18,108 nucleotides of DNA from an uncultured Clostridia bacterium (GTDB lineage: Bacteria; Bacillota; Clostridia; Oscillospirales; Acutalibacteraceae), in assembly GCA_937888485.1 (NCBI GenBank), contig CALAQQ010000214.1, positions 1 through 18,108 on the forward strand. Reading direction: 5' to 3'. Position 1 is the first letter of the stretch. The number at the start of each line of letters is the position of its first letter. This document shows positions 7,324-14,134 of the stretch, in pieces. The translations under genes were made by a program, and so were the position numbers. The notes beneath the pieces are model-generated. The model did no database searches. It had not been told where the DNA came from and was given only the letters and a program-made list of their open reading frames with translations.

Positions 7324-8070
7324 ATGGGTTCGGTAACAATAATAGTTATAATTCCTCTTGCCATTATTCTTATACTCGCTTCATCTCTTATCGGTGCAAT
7401 AACGGGAGGAGACAGAACACAGGTTGTTCTTCCCTATGAACCGGAAAAAGGCGTTGTGTGGGAATGCGACGTTCAGGATGATACTCCCATTGAGCTTGTT
7501 GAAACCGAAATTGACGGAGAAAAGCAGATTTTTCATTTCAAAAGCAATTTCAGCATGGATATGGTCAAACATTTTGCGGATATAGCTAAAGACCTTATTA
7601 CTAAAGAGCATCCAGACCCGGAATACAGCTACGGTGAATATTACAGAGTCACTTTTACGGATGAAAATGGCAATGAGCAAAAATATTATGCCGAAACCCG
7701 GACCGATACTGAATCGATTTATTTTGACAAAGCGGTGTTTTATGCGCCCGATGAATATTTTGCATTCGACTATACCGTAACCGCACAGCAACCCATCGAA
7801 GGTGAATACGGTTGGTATAATCAGGACAGCGAGCATCGTACAGAATTCTATAAAGCAGAATATTCACCCACAAGAACAGTCACGATTGTTCATGCAGGTA
7901 ATGATTTTGAAAGCAATGAAGAATACTATAACTATTGGATTGAATACGGACACATTGACAGCTATAAAAGCGAAACTGAATCCGTAGCGATGAAATACAG
8001 AATTGTTGACGGCGAAGTAGAAATCCTTGAAGAAATACAGAAAATAAAAGAAAGCACAGAAAATGCATAA
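7324..8070 (+). CDS. Membrane-anchored extracytoplasmic protein of unknown function
   Basis: 248 residues with a clear ribosome-binding site (AAGGAG 7311-7316, 7 nt before ATG). Residues 3-27 are a continuous hydrophobic helix (VTIIVIIPLAIILILASSLI) preceded by almost no charged residues. This could be an uncleaved anchor with the rest outside, or an inefficient signal peptide. The remaining 220 residues are acidic and rich in Tyr, Glu and Asp, with alternating polar/hydrophobic stretches that suggest beta structure, and contain only one Cys. I recognise no family. A weak promoter with TAAAAT at 7282-7287 may lie in the 90-bp gap after the glycosylase, so the gene may be transcribed alone or by read-through. 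It ends just before a bidirectional hairpin. Confidence 0.8.
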   Translation: MGSVTIIVIIPLAIILILASSLIGAITGGDRTQVVLPYEPEKGVVWECDVQDDTPIELVETEIDGEKQIFHFKSNFSMDMVKHFADIAKDLITKEHPDPEYSYGEYYRVTFTDENGNEQKYYAETRTDTESIYFDKAVFYAPDEYFAFDYTVTAQQPIEGEYGWYNQDSEHRTEFYKAEYSPTRTVTIVHAGNDFESNEEYYNYWIEYGHIDSYKSETESVAMKYRIVDGEVEILEEIQKIKESTENA

Positions 8071-8072
8071 AA

Positions 8073-8104
8073 TTAACCCCTCGGAGAAATCCGAGGGGTT
8101 AAAT
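8073..8104. terminator. Strong hairpin between convergent genes, terminator of hom-lysC
   Basis: A perfect 13-bp stem, 8073-8085 / 8090-8102, is closed by a GAAA tetraloop. The minus-strand flank is T-rich (AATTTTATGCATTTTC), so it should end the hom-lysC transcript. The plus-strand flank has only AAATCATA, so termination of the upstream plus-strand gene would be weaker. It lies 3 bases after one stop codon and 9 before the other. Confidence 0.8.
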
Positions 8105-8110
8105 CATATC

Positions 8111-9325
8111 TTATTCGTTGATAACGGGAATGAATGCGTTGTGAACTGCTTCAACAGCCTTGTCTGCATCCTTGACATCGATGAGAACGGAAATCTTGAT
8201 TTCGCTTGTTGCGATCATCTGGATGTTTACATCGGACTCAAAGAGTGCTTCGAACATCTTTGCTGCGATGCCGGGATGTGATTCCATGCCAGCGCCGACA
8301 ACGGAAACCTTTGCAACATCTGTATCGCAAACGATTTCAAGACCTTCGAGAAGGTCGAGTGATTTGAGTGTTTCAACTGTATCATCAAGCTTTGCCTTTG
8401 CGGTTGTGAAAGCGATGTCTTTTGTGTCACCTCTGCCTACTGACTGAAGGATGATGTCAACGTTAACGTCCTTTGCAGCGAGCTTTCCGAAGATTTTATA
8501 TGCGATACCGGGAACGTTGGGAACACCGATGATTGAAACACGGGCAACGTCTGTATCCTTTGTTACGCCTCTAACGAGCATTTTTTCCATGTCTGCTACC
8601 TCCTTGACAATTGTGCCGGGTTTTCTTACAAGGCTTGAAAGCACTTCAAGCTTAACATTATATTTCTTGGCCATTTCAACCGAACGGTTGTTGAGTACCT
8701 GTGCGCCGAGAGTTGCAAGCTCAAGCATTTCATCATAAGTGATTTCATTAAGCTTGATTGCACCCTTGACTTTTCTGGGGTCTGCGGTGTAAACGCCTTC
8801 AACGTCGGTGAAAATCTGGCAACGGTCTGCGTGCATTGAAGCTGCAATTGCAACTGCGCTTGTGTCCGAACCGCCTCTGCCGAGTGTTGTTATGTCATCG
8901 TATTTGTTGAGACCCTGGAAGCCTGCAACGATTACGATATTCTTCTTTGCAATTTCCATCTTGATGCGGTCAGCCTTAACCTTCTTGATTCTTGCCGAGC
9001 CGTAAACGGAATTTGTTGAGAAACCTGCCTGCCAGCCGAGGAGCGAGCAAACGGGGAAGCCGAGGCTTTCGATAGCCATGGCGAGGAGTGAAATCGAAAT
9101 CTGTTCACCCGAAGCGAGGAGCATATCCATCTCTCTCTTTGATGCCTTGGGATTGATTTCGTTAGCTTTTGCAATAAGGTCGTCGGTTGTGTCGCCCTGT
9201 GCGGAAACAACAACCACAACATCATTACCTTCCTTGTAGGTATCGGTAACAATTCTTGCAACATTCATAACTCTTTCGGCATTGGCAACGGAGCTGCCGC
9301 CGAATTTCTGAACTATTAAACCCAT
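8111..9325 (-). CDS. lysC: Aspartate kinase (aspartokinase II type)
   Basis: Phosphorylates aspartate, the first step towards lysine, threonine, methionine and diaminopimelate. It is 404 residues, with GGAGG 7 nt before ATG 9325. The kinase domain holds KFGGSSVANAERV (7-19), the nucleotide-binding GRGGSDTSAVA (149-159) and TDVEGVYTADPRKV (173-186). Two ACT domains follow: about 262-330 (VSIIGVPNVPGIAYKIF) and about 340-404 (VSVVGAGMESHPGIAAKMF). The length and layout match the Bacillus aspartokinase II class, which is feedback-inhibited by lysine or by lysine plus threonine; the effector here cannot be read from sequence. It follows hom by 21 bases and is surely co-transcribed. A separate internal start for the beta subunit is visible. 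Confidence 0.97.
   Translation of the reverse strand: MGLIVQKFGGSSVANAERVMNVARIVTDTYKEGNDVVVVVSAQGDTTDDLIAKANEINPKASKREMDMLLASGEQISISLLAMAIESLGFPVCSLLGWQAGFSTNSVYGSARIKKVKADRIKMEIAKKNIVIVAGFQGLNKYDDITTLGRGGSDTSAVAIAASMHADRCQIFTDVEGVYTADPRKVKGAIKLNEITYDEMLELATLGAQVLNNRSVEMAKKYNVKLEVLSSLVRKPGTIVKEVADMEKMLVRGVTKDTDVARVSIIGVPNVPGIAYKIFGKLAAKDVNVDIILQSVGRGDTKDIAFTTAKAKLDDTVETLKSLDLLEGLEIVCDTDVAKVSVVGAGMESHPGIAAKMFEALFESDVNIQMIATSEIKISVLIDVKDADKAVEAVHNAFIPVINE
8588..8605 (-). promoter_or_regulatory. lysC: Internal ribosome-binding site and start for the aspartokinase beta subunit
   Basis: Inside lysC, AAGGAGG (plus-strand positions 8599-8605) is followed after 8 nt by the in-frame ATG of Met246. 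Initiation here would make a 159-residue polypeptide (8111-8590) of just the two ACT domains. The known Bacillus subtilis aspartokinase II beta subunit is made the same way from an internal start at about codon 246, with closely similar size. The near-optimal site within coding sequence is the direct evidence; expression is an inference. Confidence 0.75.
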
Positions 9326-9346
9326 AACTGAACCTCCAAACAGGGA

Positions 9347-10585
9347 TTAATAATCGGTTATACGGATAACCGATTCAATTTTTGATTCATTAACAAGAGC
9401 AAGCTTTTCAGCCATATCTTTTTCGGTGAGAATATCTGTAACAAAAGCAAATTCGCCGTCGGGCGCATTTTCTCTTGTAAGCATCTTGACTGTGCCGAAA
9501 ACGGAATTGATCTGTGCAAGAGCATCAGCAACGTTTTCTGTTGTTGCTCTGAGATAGAAAGAAGATGAGCTTTCGCCATGGTCTGCAACATAGCCGTCTT
9601 CACTGTCAGCCCAGCCGAAGAACTTTTTGCGTTCCATATGTCTTGCGCAGTCGATAACGTCTGCAACAACAGCACTTGCTGTAGGCATCTTGCCTGCGCC
9701 CTTGCCGTAGAATACAACGTCGCCGATAGCGTCACCTCTTACGAGGATAGCATTGAATACGTCGTCAACGGAAGCAAGCTGGCTGTGATTCTGAACAAAA
9801 GCAGGGGATACCATAACAGAAACCTTTCCGCTTTCAAGAATCTTTGCTCTTGCGATGAGTTTGATTACGCCGCCCCATGAGCGTGCATAGTCAACGTCTG
9901 CAAGGTCAATCTTGCGGATGCCTTCGGTATAAACCGAATCAGGATAAACGTGTTTACCGAAGCAGAGAGCAGCAAGAATGCAGATTTTTCTGCAAGCGTC
10001 ATGGCCGTCAACGTCTGCGGAGGGGTCACGCTCAGCATAGCCGTTTTTCTGTGCAAGAAGGAGTGCCTCATCAAAGGTCATTCCGTCAACTATCATTCTT
10101 GTGAGGATGAAATTGGTTGTACCGTTGAGGATACCTGCGATTTCATCAATATCGTTTGCGGCAAGGCACTGGCTGATGGGTCTGATGATGGGGATACCGC
10201 CGCCAACGCTTGCTTCAAACAGAAAGTTAACATTATTTTCGTCTGCAACCTTGAGAAGCTCACAGCCCTTTGCGGCAACAAGCTCTTTGTTTGAGGTTAC
10301 AACATTCTTACCTGCTTTGAGGCAAGCAAGAACATATTCATAAGCGGGGTGAAGTCCGCCCATGGTTTCGACAACTATCTTTACCTCGTCATCCTCAACT
10401 ATCTTTGAGAAATCGGAGATGAGAAGATGTTCATAGGGGTCACCGGGGAATGTGCGGCGGTCAAGAATATATTTGAGCTGCATATCGCTCTGCAGACTCT
10501 TTTTAACGATGTGTTCGTGGTTTTTATTGAGAAGGGTTGCAACACCCGAGCCGACCACGCCGTAACCCATTATGGCAACATACAT
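9347..10585 (-). CDS. hom: Homoserine dehydrogenase
   Basis: Reduces aspartate semialdehyde to homoserine with NAD(P)H, the branch point towards threonine and methionine. It is 412 residues, with AAGGAG 8 nt before ATG 10585. The N-terminal Rossmann motif is GYGVVGSG (7-14), and TSNKELVAAKG (97-107) is the conserved second block. The catalytic domain has GILNGTTNFILT (151-162) and DPSADVDGHDACRK (187-200), where Asp196 and Lys200 correspond to the yeast catalytic pair D219/K223. The C-terminal 70 residues (SSFYLRATTENVADALAQI onward) form an ACT-type regulatory domain, so threonine feedback is likely. It is the first gene of the hom-lysC operon; thrC and thrB are not adjacent in this window. 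Confidence 0.97.
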   Translation of the reverse strand: MYVAIMGYGVVGSGVATLLNKNHEHIVKKSLQSDMQLKYILDRRTFPGDPYEHLLISDFSKIVEDDEVKIVVETMGGLHPAYEYVLACLKAGKNVVTSNKELVAAKGCELLKVADENNVNFLFEASVGGGIPIIRPISQCLAANDIDEIAGILNGTTNFILTRMIVDGMTFDEALLLAQKNGYAERDPSADVDGHDACRKICILAALCFGKHVYPDSVYTEGIRKIDLADVDYARSWGGVIKLIARAKILESGKVSVMVSPAFVQNHSQLASVDDVFNAILVRGDAIGDVVFYGKGAGKMPTASAVVADVIDCARHMERKKFFGWADSEDGYVADHGESSSSFYLRATTENVADALAQINSVFGTVKMLTRENAPDGEFAFVTDILTEKDMAEKLALVNESKIESVIRITDY

Positions 10586-10612
10586 CCGAATCGCTCCTTT
10601 AAAAAATAACTA

Positions 10613-10641
10613 ATTAAAAGAATTGTAACATACTTTTTCAA
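10613..10641 (-). promoter_or_regulatory. Candidate sigma-A promoter of hom-lysC
   Basis: On the minus strand TTGAAA (10636-10641) and TTTAAT (10613-10618), each 5 of 6 to consensus, lie 17 bp apart. Transcription would start near 10606, leaving a leader of only about 20 nt that is mostly ribosome-binding site. A second possibility is TACAAT with an extended TG just upstream, which would give a slightly longer leader. Confidence 0.55.
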
Positions 10642-10700
10642 AATAATAAAGAGATATTTTTAACTTTTGTTAAATTTTTATGTCTTTTTTCTAACAATAA

Positions 10701-10729
10701 TTGCCTTTTAGTGAAAAATGGTGTAAAAT
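10701..10729 (+). promoter_or_regulatory. Candidate sigma-A promoter of the YtvI-like gene
   Basis: TTGCCT (10701-10706), a 17-bp spacer and TAAAAT (10724-10729), 36 bp before the start codon and divergent from the hom-lysC promoter. It could equally be a sporulation sigma-factor promoter, but I do not see a clear match to one. Confidence 0.5.
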
Positions 10730-10764
10730 AATAAAGTAATTTCGTTTTGAGAGGGGGAATTCAG

Positions 10765-11928
10765 ATGGAAATTACCGAAAGAAGAAAAGCGACGCTGATT
10801 AATATTACTTACTACACCGTTATTGTTGCGCTTTTCTATCTTTTCATGAAGTATGCATTCGGTCTTGTTGCTCCGTTTATTTTTGCATTTGCCGTTGCAA
10901 TACTTCTTCAGAAACCGCTAAGAATTATCTCAGAAAAAACAAAAATCAAAAAGAATATTCTCGGCGCAATTGCAGTGTTGCTGATTATCTCGGCGGTTAT
11001 CGCTCTGGTTGTTCTTGTAGGATACAGACTTTTTGTTGAATTCAAGGGTTTTGGCGAATATATTATGTCCAAAATGTCGGATATTCCCGCGCTGACACGC
11101 TCTGCCGAAGAATGGATTCTTGCAAAGATAACCTTCCTTCCCGATACGCTTGAAAAAACCGTTTCGGATTCCGTGACAGGTATTGTTGACAGAATCCTGC
11201 TTGTTTCGGAAGAAGAAGTCTCCAATGCGACACAGCAGTCAGTCAACGGAGAATTTGATTTATCCTTTCTTGTAACGCCTCTCGGAGGTCTTCTTTCAAC
11301 AGCGAAGCAGATTCCCGTTGTTTTTGCATCGGTCTTCATGGGTATTATAGCGTGTTTCTTCATAACATGTGACTATGATAAATTCAGAATTCTTATAAGT
11401 GAGAATATTTCCCGTGAGCACGAGGTTGCGATAGTAAGAACAAGAAGGCTTCTCGGCGGAATACTCGGAAAAATGCTCAAATCATATGCAACGCTGATTT
11501 TTATCACCTTCTGCGAGGTTTCGATAGGTCTGAATATTCTCAAGCTTATCGGTGTTTACAGCGGCGGATACATCCTTGTTCTTTCGATTATAACAGCTAT
11601 TGTTGATATTCTTCCTGTTCTCGGAACAGGTACAATTCTCATCCCATGGGCGATATATAATCTGTTTACGGGCAACGTCGGTCTCGGCGTCGGGTTGATT
11701 GTTCTTTACGTTGTCATAACGGTTATTCGTCAGGTGCTTGAACCCAGACTTGTTGCAATGAATGTGGGACTTCATCCGGTAATAACACTTTTCGGTATGT
11801 ATATGGGTGTTCAGTTGTTCGGAGTTCTCGGTATTTTTATCCTGCCGATAACCTTTGTGCTTGTCAAAGCACTCAATGACGAGGGAATCATCCACCTTTT
11901 CGGTGTAGACAGAAAAGGGAACAAATAA
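10765..11928 (+). CDS. ytvI: AI-2E/UPF0118 family permease, YtvI-like sporulation membrane protein
   Basis: 387-residue polytopic membrane protein. ATG 10765 has GAGGGGG 8 nt upstream; a TTG at 10747 is in frame but lacks a site. The opening ERRKATLINITYYTVIVALF and LVAPFIFAFAVAILLQKPLR are typical of the AI-2E (UPF0118) exporter family, in particular the YtvI subgroup annotated as sporulation integral membrane protein. Hydrophobic segments are visible at about 17-55, 69-90, 190-215, 235-260, 265-300, 305-330 and 345-370, with a loop of about 100 residues after the first pair. The PxLGTGxILIPWxIYNL region is conserved in the family. Substrate is unknown; YtvI has no settled biochemical role. 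Its presence hints that the host sporulates. It is followed directly by a terminator and is a single-gene unit. Confidence 0.85.
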   Translation: MEITERRKATLINITYYTVIVALFYLFMKYAFGLVAPFIFAFAVAILLQKPLRIISEKTKIKKNILGAIAVLLIISAVIALVVLVGYRLFVEFKGFGEYIMSKMSDIPALTRSAEEWILAKITFLPDTLEKTVSDSVTGIVDRILLVSEEEVSNATQQSVNGEFDLSFLVTPLGGLLSTAKQIPVVFASVFMGIIACFFITCDYDKFRILISENISREHEVAIVRTRRLLGGILGKMLKSYATLIFITFCEVSIGLNILKLIGVYSGGYILVLSIITAIVDILPVLGTGTILIPWAIYNLFTGNVGLGVGLIVLYVVITVIRQVLEPRLVAMNVGLHPVITLFGMYMGVQLFGVLGIFILPITFVLVKALNDEGIIHLFGVDRKGNK

Positions 11929-11933
11929 AATAC

Positions 11934-11965
11934 GGCTTGCAAAGATTACCTTTGCAAGCCCTTTT
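11934..11965. terminator. Bidirectional terminator between convergent genes
   Basis: A perfect 11-bp stem, 11934-11944 / 11950-11960, has an ATTAC loop. It is followed by TTTTATTT on the plus strand and by GTATTTTATTT on the minus strand. It can end both the YtvI-like gene and the XRE/TPR gene, whose stop codons lie 5 and 7 bases away. Confidence 0.85.
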
Positions 11966-11967
11966 AT

Positions 11968-13065
11968 TTATTTGATTTCAAGCAATGCTTTGAATTCCTT
12001 GCTGTTTTTGAATTCGTCAGAAAGCTGTGGCCTGTTAATCAGACCGTCTTTAACATTTTCAAGGAATGAGCCTTCCCAGAAGCGGTATGCATTTGTTTTA
12101 TCAAATTCAATTCCTTTGACTGCATCTGATGTATGAACAGAAACTTCGGGCATCTCATCATATTTTTTAGCAAGAGTAAGTGCTTTTTCAAAATACTCCA
12201 GAGCACCTTTTTCATCACCTTTGAGGAACTTCTTGACGCCGAGTCTTTGATGGTAAATAACCATGAGATAATAGCTTTTTCCGTAGTCTCCGTCGGGCAT
12301 AACAGCCTCAAGAAGCTTGATATATGCTTCAGAAATATCATCGTTGGCATCAAGGAAATTTTTGAATTTTCTGTTCATGATTTCACCGAAAAGGCGGAGC
12401 ATTTCGGAAATACCGTTTGCGCAGGCAAGCGAGCGTTTTTCTTCGTCAAACGGATACATATACATTGAAACATAGTCTCTTGTGTTTTGCATAATGGGCA
12501 TTTCTGCGAGAATCGCTTCTGCTTCGGAAACATCAACGCCCGAGTTTTCAACAAGGCTTAAATCACGCAGATAGAAACACATGTTTCTTTTGCACCATAT
12601 TCTGATGCTGTCATCCGTGCAGTGATTGCAGATGATGTCGTATATTCTCTGCATCTCGGGTTTTACGGACAAAAGATATTCGCCGTCATTATAGTCACGG
12701 CTATTGGTGATGGCTCTGAAATAGTTGGAAAGGATTTCATAGTTGCCGGGGAATTCATGCGAAGCCTTTTTCATGAGTTTTCTTGCATCGTCATATTTTC
12801 TTTCGTTGCAAAGGCGCATATATTCCTTTTTGTATTCGTTGACTTTGTTTTCTTTTTTGATTTCGTCGGTGCCGAGAAGGGCATCAACAGTAACACCGAA
12901 GAAAGATGCAATTGAGGGGAGCATTGTTATATCGGGATAGGTTTCGCCTCTTTCCCATTTGCTTATCGCCTGGAAAGACATACCGAGGAAATCTGCGAGG
13001 GCCTCCTGAGTGAGGTCTTTTGATTTGCGGAGTTTCTTGAGATTTTCACCGAAATAGATTGTCAT
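11968..13065 (-). CDS. XRE-family regulator with a TPR-like C-terminal domain
   Basis: 365 residues. The AAAGGTGAT ribosome-binding site is 5 nt before ATG 13065. Residues 5-65 are an XRE/Cro helix-turn-helix (LTQEALADFLGMSFQAISKW then ERGETYPDITMLPSIASFFG). After a charged linker, residues 75-365 are helical with TPR-like pairs, for example ERKYDDARKLMKKASHEFPG (about 85-104) and LKGDEKGALEYFEKALTLAK near the C-terminus. This layout is shared with peptide-sensing regulators of the RRNPP group, but it is equally common in orphan clostridial regulators, and no cognate peptide gene is visible next to it. It stands alone between a terminator and its own promoter region. Autoregulation is suggested by a palindrome at the predicted start of transcription. 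Confidence 0.85.
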   Translation of the reverse strand: MTIYFGENLKKLRKSKDLTQEALADFLGMSFQAISKWERGETYPDITMLPSIASFFGVTVDALLGTDEIKKENKVNEYKKEYMRLCNERKYDDARKLMKKASHEFPGNYEILSNYFRAITNSRDYNDGEYLLSVKPEMQRIYDIICNHCTDDSIRIWCKRNMCFYLRDLSLVENSGVDVSEAEAILAEMPIMQNTRDYVSMYMYPFDEEKRSLACANGISEMLRLFGEIMNRKFKNFLDANDDISEAYIKLLEAVMPDGDYGKSYYLMVIYHQRLGVKKFLKGDEKGALEYFEKALTLAKKYDEMPEVSVHTSDAVKGIEFDKTNAYRFWEGSFLENVKDGLINRPQLSDEFKNSKEFKALLEIK

Positions 13066-13124
13066 AGTATATCACCTTTCAATTGTTGAAGTTATTGTTG
13101 ATGTTTGTTTCATAACCCGGCCGG

Positions 13125-13166
13125 TGGTTACAACCAGATAATAACAGTTTTTTCAGGAAGAAACAA
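13125..13166 (-). promoter_or_regulatory. Candidate promoter and operator of the XRE/TPR gene
   Basis: On the minus strand TTGTTT (13161-13166) and TATTAT (13138-13143) are 17 bp apart, with TG one base before the -10 (extended -10). The palindrome TGGTTACAACCA (13125-13136) overlaps the expected start of transcription, an arrangement expected of an autoregulatory operator. The leader is about 65 nt and contains CCGGCCGG. Confidence 0.4.
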
Positions 13167-13223
13167 TAACCTGTTCATTGAAACAAATTCTCTTGATGAG
13201 GGAATTTTTCTAATGTGTTTTTG

Positions 13224-13261
13224 CAAACAAAAATCGCTGTGCAAAAGCGGTGCACAGCGAT
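13224..13261 (-). terminator. Intrinsic terminator of the small XRE gene
   Basis: A perfect 11-bp stem, 13233-13243 / 13251-13261, with a 7-nt loop, followed on the minus strand by TTTTGTTTGC. The stem begins at the third base of the stop codon, so the gene ends inside it. Confidence 0.8.
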
Positions 13262-13488
13262 CATTTACAGTAATTTTTTGGATAGGCATTTTTTTCATCT
13301 GTTATTCCGAGAATGTAGTCTACGCTGGTGTTGTGGAATTTGGCAAGAGTAATCAAGACATCTGTTGGAATATCACGCAGTCCCAATTCGTATCTTGAGT
13401 AAGCCACCTGTGTGCAATTAAGAATTTGTGCAATGTCCTTTTGCAGCAAATCCTTATCTTCTCTCAACTCTCTGATTCTTTTATACAT
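13261..13488 (-). CDS. Minimal XRE-family transcriptional repressor
   Basis: 75 residues from ATG 13488, which has GGAG 10 nt upstream; an in-frame TTG at 13503 would overlap that site and is less likely. Nearly the whole protein is one Cro/C1-type helix-turn-helix: MYKRIRELREDKDLLQKDIA, then QILNCTQVAYSRYELGLRDI and a third helix region to about residue 60, with a 15-residue tail. There is no sensing domain. It is divergent from a small secreted protein gene. The 151-bp gap holds a palindromic operator pair and both promoters, so it most likely represses itself and that gene. What relieves repression is not visible. Related small XRE proteins also occur as antitoxins, but no toxin partner is adjacent. 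Confidence 0.88.
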   Translation of the reverse strand: MYKRIRELREDKDLLQKDIAQILNCTQVAYSRYELGLRDIPTDVLITLAKFHNTSVDYILGITDEKNAYPKNYCK

Positions 13489-13517
13489 ATTGATATACTC
13501 CAAAATAATATATCAAT

Positions 13518-13571
13518 ATTATATATAAACCGAATTGGTATATTGACATATAAACCAAAATGGTTTATAAT
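13518..13571. promoter_or_regulatory. Divergent promoters with paired palindromic operators
   Basis: The plus-strand promoter is a perfect consensus: TTGACA (13543-13548), 17 bp, TATAAT (13566-13571). Its spacer contains the perfect palindrome ATAAACC-N5-GGTTTAT (13550-13568), whose right arm runs into the -10. A second copy, ATAAACC-N5-GGTATAT (13525-13543, one arm mismatch), lies with its centre 25 bp upstream. It occupies the spacer of the minus-strand promoter, which has TATAAT at 13518-13523 (minus strand) and a weak -35 at 13541-13546. One operator per promoter, next to a small XRE gene, is the classical layout of a switch-type repressor. Confidence 0.8.
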
Positions 13572-13639
13572 TGGATTGCAAAACACAATTCAGATTATGC
13601 AATCACGGGCGAAAACACAAAATGAAAGGAGTTTTATCT

Positions 13640-14044
13640 ATGCACAAAAAATCAACACGCATAATATCTTTGGTTTTATGTCTTGTTTTCATTTTCTCTT
13701 TATCACTTTCTGCAAGTGCTCTGACTGTTTCAAAACCGCAGTCAAAAGCAACTTACATCACGATAACAACATATGGAGACAGTGTATTACCGGAAATGGC
13801 AACAGTAACATTCGAAAATACAAGTAATATAGCGGTAAGAATAGAAACGGTAAGCGAATCGGGATGCACTTCGTACTTAGCGAGAACAACAGTTCATGAA
13901 GGAAACAAAAAAACATTTAAAATTAAAACAAATTTATGGAAAGCCGGAAAAGTTAAAATAAAGGTAACGCCTTTGGAAGACGGAAAATATACATATACGA
14001 TTGCCGGCAAAAAAACCAATACAATTGGATGGAGCTATAACTAA
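13640..14044 (+). CDS. Small secreted protein of unknown function
   Basis: 134 residues, with AAAGGAG 8 nt before ATG 13640. Residues 1-27 are a strong Sec signal peptide (MHKKSTRIIS, then a Leu/Phe/Ser core) with a probable signal peptidase I site after ASA. The mature part is about 107 residues, rich in Thr and Lys, basic, with a single Cys in SESGCTSY. Its alternating pattern (ATYITITTYG, MATVTFENTSNIAVRIETV, KKTFKIKTNLWKAGKVKIKV) predicts a small beta-sandwich. I recognise no family. It is preceded by a perfect sigma-A promoter with an operator in the spacer, so it is probably strongly expressed when the divergent XRE repressor is released. It has its own terminator and is thus a one-gene transcript. 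Confidence 0.85.
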   Translation: MHKKSTRIISLVLCLVFIFSLSLSASALTVSKPQSKATYITITTYGDSVLPEMATVTFENTSNIAVRIETVSESGCTSYLARTTVHEGNKKTFKIKTNLWKAGKVKIKVTPLEDGKYTYTIAGKKTNTIGWSYN

Positions 14045-14080
14045 ATTAAATTTTATAATGCCCGTATAATCTGAAATAGA

Positions 14081-14110
14081 AACCGCCGAGAGTTTATCTC
14101 GGCGGTTTTT
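14081..14110 (+). terminator. Intrinsic terminator of the secreted protein gene
   Basis: A perfect 11-bp GC-rich stem, 14081-14091 / 14097-14107, with a GTTTA loop, ending in TTTTT (14106-14110). It lies 36 bases after the stop codon. Confidence 0.9.
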
Positions 14111-14134
14111 GCATTGAACGGCGGGAAGAGGGCA

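Noticed and set aside
10586..10746. Lysine riboswitch or T-box in front of hom-lysC
   Set aside because: The best promoter leaves a leader of only about 20 nt, and the gap of 179 bp to the divergent start codon is shared with that gene's promoter. No conserved riboswitch core or terminator hairpin is visible.
13574..13604. Regulatory hairpin in the secreted-protein leader
   Set aside because: GATTGCA/TGCAATC forms a 7-bp stem with a 17-nt loop, too weak and unsupported to call a regulatory element.
13640..14044. Lactococcin 972-type bacteriocin
   Set aside because: The size, signal peptide and a terminal GWSYN are suggestive, but the remaining family pattern is missing and no immunity or ABC transporter genes follow.
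13261..14044. Toxin-antitoxin pair
   Set aside because: The genes are divergent rather than overlapping in one operon, and the partner has a Sec signal peptide, unlike typical XRE-linked toxins.
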